The position numbers and the translations under genes were made by a program. Shown here piece after piece: positions 1-10,726 of a stretch of 64,000 nt of DNA. How positions within the stretch are numbered: the first letter of the stretch is position 1; each line of letters starts with the position of its first letter. Source of the stretch: Amoebophrya sp. A120 (Eukaryota > Sar > Dinophyceae > Syndiniales > Amoebophryaceae); the NCBI GenBank assembly GCA_905178155.1, contig CAJINV010000004.1, positions 3,505,320-3,569,319 on the forward strand. The letters run 5' to 3'. Below the pieces are notes generated by a model that worked only from the letters and a program-made list of their open reading frames with translations, did no database searches and had not been told where the DNA came from.

Positions 1-105
1 GAAAGTGGACAGCTTTTGGCACTCATGCAACACAGATTTTTGTATGCTTCAGATTTACCATGACAAGTTACCATCTTCCAGACCCAGACACTTTTGCATT
101 TGATA
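1..105. mobile_element. Introner family A, cut by window edge
   Basis: Only the 3' half is present. It ends CTTCCAGACCCAGACA..CATTTGATA and interrupts the minus-strand low-complexity gene. Its visible part is nearly identical to 16290-16380. Confidence 0.85.
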
Positions 106-3060
106 TCCTCATCCGTGCAGCACTGTTCCCGCCCGCTGTCCGGATCCTCCAATCCTGGCGCGAGGATGAAACCGCGGCCGGCGCTATTTTATCGCAAGAA
201 AAAACTGTTTCACTGTAAACTTGTAATGCAGAAACTGCAGCTGAGAAGTGTTTGTCTTGCTACACATGCAAGACACTAGATTTTTAACTGTGTTTTCCTT
301 TAAAAGTCTCGCATGCCAAGTTTTCTTTGTCATGTGTAACAAACTTGTGATGCAAAACTTGCAAAATCCTTACAGTGAAACACTACTTTTTTCGTACGAT
401 ATACTGGGTCGTTTTTTCGCTCGCTTAGACGAACACAACGCCTCCTCGTCATCATCATCGCCATCCTGAAGTAGAGAGCAGCGCCAGCGGCCCGATCTTC
501 TACTACTCGGCCTCTTTCCAGCACCACGACCAAGCTCGCGACGAACAGAAATAGAGTTCTTCGATCCCACTAGACTGGCCTCCGCGACCTGTGAGGCCGC
601 TGCTCTACTTGCGGAGGTAGACGCTCGTCCTTTGTTGATCTTCAGATTTTTGAAGGCAGTAGCAGTACCACTGTGGAGGTCCAGCCCCGGAGCAGCAGGG
701 ACACGACCCCGGGAAGAAGAAGAAGAGGCAGAAGCACGACTCCCCCGCCCGGTCACCATCTTGAACTCTCCGCGGCTCCTTCTGGAAAAGCTATCCTCTC
801 GCGAGGCGCCGCCGCCCCCGCCCCCGCAATTCGAGACCGGCGTCCCGTCACTGTCTGCGCCGCCGCTGGTATCAAAATGAAAAGCCCCCCCCCCGCCGCA
901 CAATCAAGTGGAAGCCTGTGCAGGAGCAGCGCGACCTGTGTACACAGATGAGGTTTATTGTCCTGCCGAGAGGGACCAGTGCGCGAAGTGGAGGTCCTAA
1001 GCGTAGTACGCAGAGATGTTTTTGTGCTAGCTTAGCATAGCAGAGGCTGCGGCCTGCCCCAGCATTAGAAGTACAAATCGCCTGCAAAATACAATCATGC
1101 AGCGGGCTCTCTGGATTTGCCCGCCTGCAAAAAACTTCGTGGCAGTTCAGTATCACGAAGCTTTCGGAGCGTAAATAGTACTTTAACTTTTTCATCACAA
1201 TGGGGACGAGCAAGGGGGGGTCCACATATTTTCCCCTCAATAACTGGCGAGGAAACCGCCCGGCGGGTTGCCGCCTATCCTGAGTAAAAACGTACCCACA
1301 CCAGAGTTGTAATGCAGATTTGCAAAGACAGGAAGACTTGTAACGCGCATCCCCATGAGAGCCATTTCCAGTCGTGTTTTGGAATTTGTGATGCCGTGAA
1401 CAGGATGAGCAGATGAATCTGTGATGCGGCTGCACTTGCTAACCTGCACTACACTGCATAGCGCACCTTGTCATGCGTGACTCACAAAACTCCTAGGTTT
1501 GTGTTGCAAAATCTCCATCCTGACTTTGGTGTGGGTACGTTTTTACTCAGGATACCGCCGAGCATGTGTTCGCGCCGGTAGGACCCGTCGCTCGCGAAAT
1601 CGTCCGTCGGATCGTTGCCCAGGCCCAAGTGCCGCGCACTGTCCGAGGAATATTCCCCCTCGGAATTATCGTAGCTGTTTTCGCTGTGCAGCTCTGGACG
1701 AACTGCATTTTTCATTCGTCCCAGGCTGCTCTTGTTTCCCATTTGTAGTCCCGATTGCAATTCATCGCCACAGCGAAGATCTCGTTGTAGGGACGATGAC
1801 ACGTTATTTGCTGTTGTTCCTATAGTCCCTCGTCCTAGTGAACAACTACTACCATGGCGCCCTTGATGCTCGCAGTTCTCTGCGCCAGGGCTGGGTCTCA
1901 TGGTCTCTGAAGCCCCTGCTCGTGCTGGCTCGGGTACAGCTCCCCCTTTGCTGGCCGCCTTCCGTATCACACAGAAAAAAGCAGGCATTTGTAATGCAAA
2001 AACAAATACACAAAAAAATCTGCAGCGCATATCCTAAACAGCATGCTATGGGGCCACCCATGACAAGTTTTTCTGTGTATTTCGTTTTGCATTACAAATA
2101 TGACCTGCCTGCTTTTTTCTCTGGGATATTCCGCTCCAGTTTGCCCTGCAGGTCCGACTCATCCGAGTAATTGGCCTGCGCGTGGAAATGTGCAGTGCAA
2201 ATATGTCTCCTGGGTTTGGAATAAAACAAAGCGGAAACCTGTCACGCTGCAAGGTGTAAAGTCTATTCTAAAAATATCAATTCGTATTGCTACGTGCAGA
2301 GGACCACATTCTTTATGCGCGATAAGCATCTTCAAGAAGCCCTCACAAAACCTGTGATCATGCGAAGGCACACGTCACAGATGACGATGTGGCGCATGCA
2401 AAATCTGGGTGGCAAACTACTTACGTGGCACTCTTTCTTCCAGACGACCCAGTGACTACACATTTGCAAATGGTAGGAATGGGTCCAGCATGACGGGAAC
2501 GCCATCTTCACCATTCTCCTCCTCGGGCAGCAGTACCCCCGCACCGGATATCGCGACAAAAAACTGTTTTTCTGTCCCTAAACTTGTATTGATGCAGAAA
2601 ACGTACTATCGCAGACGCGTTTGTCACATGCTACCCTGGCAAGACAATCGACTTTTAGGCGTGTCTCCCCCGTTTGCGAAGCTCGCACGGGATGAACTCT
2701 TGTTATTTCTAAAATGTAAGTAGAGCTGCAAACTTGTATGTGATGCAAAACTTGCAAAATCTTCCTTCCAGTAAACCACTTTTTTCGTGCGATACCAGCA
2801 GGAGCCACTGGTCTACTACAACTTGAGGGGCCCGGGCCAAGCAGAACCACGTCATGGCTAAAATTGTTTAAAACACGGTTTTTTCCATCGCCAATAGAAG
2901 AAGTTGCTGCACTACTTCCGGCGCCGCTCGAAGACGCTTCTTGTGGGGAAACTGCGACCACGACTGTTCCCTTGCCTGTCGCCGTATCGCCGCCGGTCGT
3001 GCGCTCCGGCCGACTGCGAGTGCCAGAGGAAGAGGCCGCGGAAGCGTGCATAGTGTTCAT
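106..3060 (-). CDS. Low-complexity Ser/Gly/Arg-rich protein, 3' end beyond window
   Basis: Product not recognised. Exons in transcript order: 3060-2795, 2548-2473, 2188-2129, 1964-1555, 1275-1243, 869-402 and 189-106; the gene then enters an introner cut by the window edge. The start is the ATG at 3060 (MNTMHASAASSSG); just upstream the sequence reads TTTTCACCTCAG, a good 3' splice site, so a 5' UTR intron is possible. The protein is Ser/Ala/Gly-rich with no visible domain. The 869-402 exon carries a Gly run, RGR and RRSGR stretches, an acidic DGDDDDEE patch and a basic SKRAKKRPS patch that resembles a nuclear localisation signal. Seven introners interrupt it. Clean duplications (CCGCC, TTCCG) at two introns support the exon chain; the reading frame through 1275-1243 and 189-106 is less certain. 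It could be a nuclear regulatory protein, but this is a guess from composition. Confidence 0.5.
190..401. mobile_element. Introner family K
   Basis: 212 bp, TATCGCAAGAAAAAACTG to TTTTTTCGTACGATA, with the second shared block CACTGTAA/TTACAGTG. No clean TSD seen. Lies in the low-complexity gene. Confidence 0.8.
870..1242. mobile_element. Introner family D (divergent)
   Basis: 373 bp. TATCAAAATGAAAAGCCCCC pairs imperfectly with GGGGTCCACATATTTTCCCC near 1240. CTGG flanks both ends. A 187-codon open frame runs through it but is not conserved in other copies. Confidence 0.7.
1276..1554. mobile_element. Introner family B
   Basis: 279 bp with TSD CCGCC. Ends TATCCTGAGTAAAAACG and CGTTTTTACTCAGGATA are perfect inverted copies. 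Confidence 0.92.
1965..2128. mobile_element. Introner family C
   Basis: 164 bp, TSD TTCCG. The inner arms pair (CAGGCATTTGTAATGCAAAA against TTTTGCATTACAAATATGACC). Confidence 0.9.
2189..2472. mobile_element. Introner family A (degenerate ends)
   Basis: About 284 bp. Ends read TGTGCAGTGCAAATATGTCT and CAGACGACCCAGTG..CATTTGCAAATG. Boundaries may be off by a few bases because the TSD is unclear. Confidence 0.65.
2549..2794. mobile_element. Introner family K
   Basis: 246 bp. TATCGCGACAAAAAACTGTT pairs with ACTTTTTTCGTGCGATA. It is the first intron after the start exon of the low-complexity gene. Confidence 0.78.
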
Positions 3061-3631
3061 TTCTGAGGTGAAAAGATAATACAAATTTTCAAACACGGCC
3101 TACTTCGAAAACATTCACTCTTTCCCGGGTGGCAGAGACAGAGAGCACGGAATCATAAATGAAAATTGCTTTACATCATGTTGCAACGCCGAAACAAAAA
3201 TGCATGTTAGAAGGACCAAGATAGTTCATCTGATTGAGTTTTTTCTAAAAGCAAAAAGTTGAGGATCTATTCACGGAGTCGTCGACGTCGCTCCTCACAA
3301 TACTAAAAGATGAAACAGAATAAAACCTTTCAACGTTGTGTATCACCTCCCGCCTGTGCATGGATCTTTAGATGCACTACAACCGGACTCAGACAGTGGT
3401 GAGACTTGATGCTCAGCAGGGACACATCATGATAATCTTGGATCGTTTTTCCGGCCTAAGAAAGTAATAATATTAAACGTATGTCAGTAGTAATGAAGAC
3501 TGTATCACCACGAGAGGAGAAAAACATGCGATATTGATCGTGGGGATCAGGATCAGGGAACTAGAGTCCAGCTCCCGTTTTTTCCTGCTCATCTCCGAAA
3601 ACCGCGACGAGGCCGCGGTGGAGCAGCGTCC
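3061..3631. other. Intergenic
   Basis: Between the low-complexity gene and the membrane-protein gene. Apart from a possible 3' splice site at about 3065, nothing recognised and no introner. Confidence 0.6.
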
Positions 3632-3735
3632 TTCAAAAAAAGAAAAGCTCTGGATGAAAGAAAAAGTCCAAGGTCGTCATGGGACAACAAACTACTCTGA
3701 GTCTGTGCTATCCGAGTCAAAATCTTATTGCAATT
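3632..3735. repeat. Intergenic dispersed repeat, copy 1
   Basis: About 100 bp starting TCCTTCAAAAAAAGAAAAGC, shared with 7411-7505, including AAGCTCTGGATGAAAGAAAA and TCGTCATGG. Lies just past the stop of the membrane-protein gene. Confidence 0.85.
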
Positions 3736-3755
3736 TCATATGGCCTGCACAGAAG

Positions 3756-6700
3756 TTAGAAACCGCCCGGAGGTTCTTGTGAAAGCCACAGCATGTCCGT
3801 TGTGAAGTCGCCACAATTCTTGTCCGTATCAAAGTAATTATCAAATGTAAAAATGTCTGGGTCTGGAAACTTGTGATGCAAAAAGTGGATGATAGCCGGA
3901 CTGCAATACGCAGCTATGCATCACAAACTTTTTGGCTGCCATGTCTTACGTATTCCGCATGGCAAGCTGCGTTTTTGCATGACAGGTAAGAGGGTCTTTT
4001 CGTGCCTATGCAACACAGATTCGCGAATCATGCCAGACAAGCATGACAAACATGAATTCTTCCAGACCCAGACATTTTTGCATTTCATAGTAATGCCCGC
4101 ATTGCGATTGATTCGCCCGCCACGACAAGTGCCGAAACGTATCAACTGCAAAAATGTCTGGGTCTGGAAGGATGTAACCTGTGATGCGCATTTCAGAACA
4201 CACGAAAATCTCTCATGCATAGGTAGCAAAAGCTACTCACTTTCTGTCACCAAAATGGGGGATTTGTCATGCGGGTTCGGCATTGCGAAAGCTTCTCGAG
4301 ACCTGTGATGCTAGAGCTTCCATGCCAGACCTTCTGTGTCATGCAGAAACAGCATGACTCTTCCAGACCCAGACACTTTTACAGTTGCTAAAACGACACT
4401 CTAAGCAAAACGTCGAGGGGTGTCAGCGGCGGGTTCCATGACGCACCTTGCCCATGCCGGGCTACCTTCAGAAGAACGGGCCAGAAGGGTAGCGCTTGCA
4501 CAGTGAGCATGGCAAGAATTTCGGCCGAAAACACGAGCCGCGGAAGAATCAGGCTCGCCGATTGCGGAACCAAACGAACGTCTTCGAGATAGGCCGAAGC
4601 GTGCGGACGGTCTTCGGCTGAACGGTCCTCAGCGTGTCGATATTGCAATTTGCACGCAATGCTTAGGGCAAGGAATAGTAGCGAAAAGGCCCACCCGAGA
4701 AAGATCCCTATCACTCGGCCCAAGTAATAGCCACGATAGGCCTGCGCCCAGGCACTCCGATGAAACTCGCTTTTGCATCGGACCGAGGCTTATCAAATGT
4801 AAAAATGTCTGGGTCTGGAAGATTGTCATGCACGGTTTGCATCACGTGTGAGGTCTGTGATGCATGCCCCAGCATCACAGATTCTGTGAGATCTTTACCA
4901 TGCCTTTTCCGCATGAGAAACTGCCTCTCGGCCTTCTCAAAAGTGAACAGCTTTATTGGTAATCATTCGTTCGTTCGTATGGATCGGCTCTGCCGACCGG
5001 GTGACCCATCGCCTTGCATATAAATGACCGACATAGGCGATCCCCGTTACGGGACATACATATGGCCGTACGGAAGGGCCCTAAGCGCTACATACATAGT
5101 TCATCCTAGCGCCTACCACTTCGGTCGGGACTGAGTCAGCCTGGTCCTGGGGGTTCACAGCGCACTAGCCCTCTGCTAGCATAAACAGACTGGGTTCTAC
5201 AAACTGATCTAACTTCTCATAACAGTGAGGCCATCAATCATGCAACACAGATTTTTGTATGATTCAGATTTAGCATGACAAGTTGTACTCTTCCAGACCC
5301 AGACATTTTTGCATTTGATAAGACTCGCTGATCGGAAACATTCACGAAAAAAAGGTCCGTCGGCTCGTCCAACGGATCCGAGGACACCCCAAACAGTACG
5401 CCGGAAATGTCGAGAGGCTCGTGGAACAACTGCCGCGTTTCAAAAATTAACCGCAGCAAGACTGCGGCCGCAACAGTTTGATGCAGCGCCTGCGACCATA
5501 TCCGAGTATCGTCCTCGTGGATCGTCGTTACACGATTTCGGGTGGCGCTGTTTCCTGAACCTGCTGCTTTTGTTCCTGCCGTCGTCGTCGGAGCTGCGTT
5601 CGGGGCCTTCGCCCTGAAAGTGTTCTGCGGCACCGCAGCCGTGATGATCATGATGACAGGCGGAAGGATCAGCCAAACGACACGAAGTGCCAGATCGATA
5701 GATCGCTCGGTGTTTATGCTGTCCAGGTCATTATCCGCTACGGTTGTAAAGCCCGAACAGGTGCGATCGTACAAGATCAGTGTGTAGTGCGAGAGCAGTG
5801 CACAAATTTCGGCTATCACCAGACCTGTGGTGAAAATCTTGCCCTCCGTGCTGTCCCCTCGCTGACATACACTTGACAAAGTTCCTCTCCTGGCGAAATC
5901 CCAGGGAAGCAGCCAGTACTTTTCCGGCTTCGCCGGCGGTGGATTCGGGCGGTCGGCCGAAAGAGTGTCTGCTTGGTCACCACCTGCCACGACGGTTGCC
6001 CCCTGCTGTGGTTCCGGAGTGACATGATCCCCGCCGCCCTCCGGCTCTACTACCTCCTCCTGGCTGTATTCCCTGGGAAAAAAGACCAAGCGAACCGGCA
6101 GCGCGACGACAATGAGCGAAGCCGCGAACCCGGAAAGGAGGTACACCACAGCGCGAACGTAATCCACCCACCACACAGCAAACCTCTGCGCCAAAAGCAG
6201 TCCACTAGCCTCCTCCACGACCGCCCCGGCGTGGCGAATGTCTGTGGTCGCGTTCACAAGGTCGGTCACGTTGTTGGTGCAGGCGGTGGCGTTCGTCTCG
6301 AGCATTGCAATCTTCTGCTGCATCTCCGCCCGGAGCGTTGAAATCTTCTGCTGTGTCTCCGCCTCGCGCATTGCCATCTCCTGCTGCATCTGGAAAATTT
6401 GCTGCTCCATCGGAAGTTGTCGCAAGTCCTCCTTCTGCCCTCCCATGGCAGTGGCATCTTCCGCGGGCCTGCTTCTCTTTTTTGCTGCGGCATATCCTCC
6501 AATCTGAAGCCACTCCTGCTGCTTGTGGTCCACAAATTCTCTACCCAGATCTTCGATGTCGTTTTCGCCGGTGGGGGAGATAGAGGGAGTTCTCGTCTGT
6601 TGGCGTTCCTGTCGCTCCTCGTTCGTCCCGACCCGCGTAGCCGACAACCCTCCAAACGCATACTGTACTGCAGCATTGCTCTGCAGAAACTCTTCCGCTG

Positions 6701-7043
6701 TATCAAACTGCGCGCCCTCGAGCAGCGGCGGTCGCAGTGTTTGGTCCTCCAAATATGCTGGCGTCACGACATCATCTTCCGTCCGCCCCTCGTTCTGCTC
6801 CCCGCTACTACCTTTCTTGGAGAGCGCAGGAACGCGGTCGGAAAGCAGCTGCGAAGACTGTTCGCCTCCGGGCCGTTGCGCCGCCACTGGACTGTGATCT
6901 TCATCTGCCAGTGTATGCCCTCTCGACGTACTACCTTGGTGGAACGCGAGCGCATGCTCCTCGTTGGCCTTCACTTCCGACACTATTTCTCCCCCGCAAA
7001 CGAAGAGTAACGCCGCAAGCGTCGTTCCCACTGTCCAGACCAT
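3756..7043 (-). CDS. Multi-pass membrane protein with N-terminal signal and coiled coil
   Basis: Family not recognised. Exons 7043-5321, 4790-4391, 4139-4090 and 3838-3756; stop TAA at 3758-3756. It starts MVWTVGTTLAALLFVCGG, a likely signal peptide or anchor. A polar, disordered segment follows, then a Gln/Glu/Met-rich heptad stretch near residues 215-250 (coiled coil). Hydrophobic segments follow: AVVYLLSGFAASLIVVALPV, FTTGLVIAEICALLSHYTL, VVWLILPPVIMIITAAV, TVAAAVLLRLIF and, in exon 2, VIGIFLGWAFSLLFLALSIA, so at least four or five membrane spans are likely. Removing each introner with one TSD copy keeps a single frame across all three junctions; for example, exons 2, 3 and 4 join as ...VSFRHLSW...CGHYFDTDKN. 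The last ten or so residues follow a DTDKNCGDF stretch that is only faintly EF-hand-like. Location (surface or endomembrane) is inferred. Confidence 0.7.
3839..4089. mobile_element. Introner family A
   Basis: 251 bp, TSD GTAAT. It splits the codons of CGHYFDTDK in the membrane-protein gene; deletion with one GTAAT restores the frame. Confidence 0.93.
4140..4390. mobile_element. Introner family A
   Basis: 251 bp, TSD AAACG. Clean deletion joins VSF to RHLSW in the membrane-protein gene. It is 50 bp from the previous copy and the same length. Confidence 0.93.
4791..5320. mobile_element. Introner family A carrying a nested insertion
   Basis: 530 bp, twice the family length. The flanks match as AGGCT/AGACT. 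The outer 160 bp and last 85 bp are ordinary family A sequence; the middle is foreign. Deletion of the whole unit keeps the membrane-protein frame (QRVSVRCK). Confidence 0.88.
4956..5234. mobile_element. Unidentified insertion inside introner
   Basis: About 280 bp between AACAGCTTT and ATGCAACACAG, which are adjacent (with a few bases between) in the copy at 16310. It starts ATTGGTAATCATTCG, contains a small hairpin (GGATCGGCTCTGCCGACC) and has no long open frame. Ends are approximate; no clear TIR or TSD. Confidence 0.6.
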
Positions 7044-7781
7044 GAGATGTGCGGGCAGGGAGCGCAGCCGCGGTCACTTCAAGAGTTGTAGTGGCAAAAA
7101 ATATGACATCAATTCTGCCACAAATGCCCGCGATGACGACAGAGGCTTGCTGTTCGTGGCTCTACATATAGAAAAGGAATAAAGCACGACAAAAGTACAC
7201 TGATATCCTCGACTGTGAAAGTAGTTCGCGACCGAGCGACTTGTCATCAAAGTTACATCTGTACAACTTGAGAATACGGTATGGAGATCAAGATCCAGAC
7301 CGCCTCAAAAATGGCAAATGATAATGAAGCAGTAGATCGCGAGAGGAAATAAAACTCGCTTCTGGACGCCTAGATCTTCATGTTCGACCTCGCAAGTTCG
7401 GGATGAAAGCATCCTTCAAAAAAAAGAAAAGCTCTGGATGAAAGAAAAAGTCCCACATCGTCATGGCACAACAGTATGTGCTATCAGAATCAAAATCTTG
7501 TATATCTGTTCCTCGAACATCAAGTGGTCTATAATTGGTATTTGTGACGAGTAACACGCAGCTGTATCATATGAGCGCAGACCGGAGGCATGGTGTTGTT
7601 CATGCACGAAACTCCAGTTCAAACACAGTCACAGATCAATAAAAAAAGCACCCCGATATGAAAAGATCAGGAAATGCGTCATCTCAAGATGCGGAAAATT
7701 GCTCGCAAGTTGTGGTCGTTCTCACTTTTGAAACAAATCCGTGTCGCGAAATCGTTGCTTTTTCATCTTCCTCTCGACTTC
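7044..7781. other. Intergenic
   Basis: Contains the second copy of the 100-bp repeat. Otherwise nothing recognised. Confidence 0.6.
7411..7505. repeat. Intergenic dispersed repeat, copy 2
   Basis: Direct copy of 3632-3735 with a few substitutions and a short deletion. Lies between the small gene and the membrane-protein gene. No TIR, so distinct from introners. Confidence 0.85.
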
Positions 7782-10641
7782 TCAACAACAATAGTCACTG
7801 ACCCGCCAGACGTCGAGCCAGCCATAAAATTGATGCTGATTTTTCTTTGTGCTCCGAAAGGACATTGCTTGGTTTTTGCCTCTATCAAACCACCTGCATG
7901 AAGCTTCGCCCGCCGGCATTCCCGCCCCCGGCAGCTCCCTGTCCCGCAACGAACTATTACAATGCAAAATGCCCCCACCCCCGAACTTGGGAGCATTTGT
8001 ATTGCAAACCTTTCCAAATGAAACACTCGCCCTCTTGCATCTATCAGCATCACAGGTTTTCAATCGTGAATAGCAAAAATTTGCATTGCAAAAGACCCCA
8101 GCAAGAGCGGCACTTGCCATGCAAGCTATGCGATACACGCCTACACTCTGCATCAGAAAGATTCATACTCCTTTCCTGCATGACAAAAAGTTTTCATTTG
8201 GAAACTTCGCATCACAAATTTTTGCAATTTAGGGATGGGGGGCACTTTTCACTGTAATACGAACTGCGCATGCTTCCGAGGTTTTCGCCGCAAAATTGCC
8301 GCGTCCTCCATTATATCAAGTGCAAAAATGTCTGGGTCTGGAAATTTGTGATGCTAAAATGTGCAGGATGAAAACACTTCCTCACGCAGGAAAGCATGAC
8401 AAGTCTGCGCAACGCTTTATCATACGAACTCCGCATGAGAAACTGCGTTTTTGTATCATGACGTGAGAGGCTGCCACTTTTGTTGGTCATGCAATACAGA
8501 TTTCACAGGAATGCAAGACCAGCATTACAAGTTCCAACCATCCGGACCCAGACATTTTTGCATTTGATACCACATCTCCACCTGGTAGGGCGGGTCGCGG
8601 TACTCCCTCCCGGTTCCCTTATGGAAGCGTCAGGATTGAAATCGTCAAAGTTGAAATAATTTCTCATGCAGGAATTGCAAGGCATGCAGTGCCTCTCTTG
8701 CAGGGATGGCAAGTGAGGCCGCCTGTCAGCCTGTTTGGGGTCTGCGAGAGAGCTGCTAAAGTAGCACGACAAAAGACGCCTTCTGTCTCTAAACAGCATG
8801 ACAAACTGGATTTAGACGGTCCCGAAATTTGTCATGCGCCGCTTGGAAATTGGGCTTCTAACTGGTATCGATTTTATGCATTACAAATGATTTCAACTTT
8901 GTCGATTTCGATCCTGACACTCCCATATCCCTCGAGAGGATCGTATATCGTGCGAAAAAACTGTTTCACTGCAAGGTAAGCACACTTTCGACGCAAGGGT
9001 TTGCATCACAAATATGTTTCTTCAGCATGACAAAGGAGATCCGCCATGCGTACTTTGTATTAAGGTACTACCGACTACACAGCTAGAAACCCAAACCCAA
9101 CAATGTCTCGCATGATGTGTGACACGGAAATAAACACTTCTGCGTAGTTGTTGCACTTTCTGCATCACAAGCTACAGTTTACAGGCAAACAGCTTTTTCT
9201 CGCGGTATCGTACCGTCGCGGTTCAATATTCGAAGACCAGCCCGCGAGTCATATCCTGTGTAAAAATGTCCCCATCCACCTCTATTTGTCACGCAAATCT
9301 GCACGCCCAAAAAAAAAAGTTTCTCACGCGCAGCCACAACATGCGAGGCGGTTTCTCCTAATGCTTGTTTCTGGGTGGAGTTCTTTCTAATGCTACAATC
9401 AGGTGGCTGAGCTCCTCGATTTCTACTCATGCGCCCGCACAACTAGCTAAACACGATTAATAACGCACACAGTGCGAGCCCAGAGAACTTCTCATGCGCA
9501 ACAGCCAACACTTCTTGACTTGTGTACGTGGAATTGCCATCTTGTCTATGAGTAGTTGGGGACGTTATTTTTACTCAGGAGGATAAACGAGTAGGGAATC
9601 GTGGCCAATCGTCGGTCGGCAACGATTTCGACCAACTGCGGAAGTTTCTGCTTCGTATGCATTGCAAATATGTCTGGCTCTGGATTAATTTGCGATGCGA
9701 AGCCTCCCTGCTGACCAAAAAAATCTGTATATGCAAGAGGCGGATTGGCGAGTCTTTTTGGCGTGCTAGAAGGCAGTTCCTCGTCATGCGAGTTTTCATG
9801 AACGAATCTGCAAAATCGAGGCTTGCAAATTTTCGTTGTCATGCGACGTTCATCAGTCTGTACACCCGGCCCCCGCTCGCATGCAGGGCTCTGCAGCACA
9901 ATTTCGGACCATCTTTCCAGACCCAGATCGATATTTGCATTTGATACTTTACCCGGCCAGACCATCGTACGGAAAACCTTCACCCATGTCATATCAAATG
10001 TAAAAATGTCTGGGTCTGGAAGAATGCAAGTCTGTCATGCTTGTCTGGCATGACTGGAGAATCTGTGTTGCATAGGCACGCAAGAGTCCTCTTACCTGTC
10101 ATGCAAAAACGCAGTTTGCCATGCGGAATACGTAAGACATGGCAGCCGAATAATTTCTCATGCATAGCTGCGTATTGCAGTGCGTCTATCATGCACTTTT
10201 AGCATTACAAGTTTCCAGACCCAGACATTTTTGCAATCCATATGTCACTGCAAATGCTTAGTTGGTAAGTACTACCAGAGTTTCTACCGTAGTAGTGCCT
10301 ACCAAGCGCCGTAAGCGAAGCGCATTGAATGCAACCAAAAACAACTAAATATTGCGGCGTGCGGAACTACTTCCTTAGCCCATGCCCGACGTCCGCAGCA
10401 TTTCGTCTTGTTTCTGGATCTTGTTCTATGTCAATAAAACTTTGCTAGCTGCTTGCAGTTATTTTCAGTACGATAGAGAAACTTCTTCGATCAACAGCGG
10501 CGACCCGATGGAGTAAAACCTTTGTGATTTCAGAAGTTTTTTGGCTACAGCTTCACCTCGTTCGTGTTCGTTGGGAGTTCCACGCGCCATTCGTATCAGG
10601 TTTAGCAAGGCCCTAGTACTCGCAAGAAATTTAGTAGACAT
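7782..10641 (-). CDS. Small multi-exon protein, unidentified
   Basis: Not recognised. The likely start is the ATG at 10641 (MSTKFLASTRALLNLIRMARG), only about 86 bp below the stop of the calpain-like gene on the same strand. Exon 1 runs to about 10465-10520 and ends in an intron without TIRs whose donor I could not fix. Exons 9991-9947, 9655-9586, 9251-9208, 8945-8928, 8619-8570, 8313-8260 and 7954-7782 follow. Removing each introner with one TSD copy gives one continuous frame through the last seven exons, including the peptides RRYDPLEGTGREYRDPPYQ and SSLRDRELPGAGMPAGEAS, with a stop at 7782. The 8945-8928 exon is only 18 bp. The N terminus is basic and amphipathic, which would suit mitochondrial import, but no domain is visible. 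Splicing near exon 1 and the A6 junction is the weak point. Confidence 0.45.
7955..8259. mobile_element. Introner family E
   Basis: 305 bp, TSD CGAAC. A second internal inverted pair (CCAAATGAAA/TTTCATTTGG) sits inside the TIRs. Last intron of the small gene. Confidence 0.92.
8314..8569. mobile_element. Introner family A
   Basis: 256 bp. TATCAAGTGCAAAAATGTCT to ACATTTTTGCATTTGATA. The flanks share only CCA, so the left end may begin 2 bp earlier. Confidence 0.88.
8620..8927. mobile_element. Introner family H
   Basis: 308 bp, TSD TCCCT. TIR TATGGAAGCGTCAGGATTGA against CGATCCTGACACTCCCATA. Near-identical in plan to the copy at 25533. Confidence 0.92.
8946..9207. mobile_element. Introner family K
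   Basis: 262 bp, TSD TCGTA. TATCGTGCGAAAAAACTG begins it; AGCTTTTTCTCGCGGTA ends it. Only 18 bp from the neighbouring family H copy. Confidence 0.88.
9252..9585. mobile_element. Introner family B (divergent)
   Basis: 334 bp. TATCCTGTGTAAAAATGTCC to GACGTTATTTTTACTCAGG plus AGGATA. Longer than most B copies; the flanks share CGAGT-like bases only. Confidence 0.75.
9656..9946. mobile_element. Introner family A
   Basis: 291 bp. TATGCATTGCAAATATGTCT to GATCGATATTTGCATTTGATA. Imperfect TSD (CTTCG/CTTTA). Confidence 0.82.
9992..10242. mobile_element. Introner family A
   Basis: 251 bp, TSD TGTCA. Its interior is close to 3839-4089 in reverse orientation, so the family inserts either way round. 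Confidence 0.93.
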
Positions 10642-10726
10642 GGCCAAAAAGTGAAACGAATATCACACAGCTCCTGTTACGGCGGAGGCTTGCTGCAGCT
10701 GCGGTAACAACGAAACAACTTTTTTT

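Noticed and set aside
872-1435. 187-codon minus-strand frame
   Set aside because: It spans the family D introner at 870-1242. Sequence inside the element is non-coding by comparison with its TIR structure.
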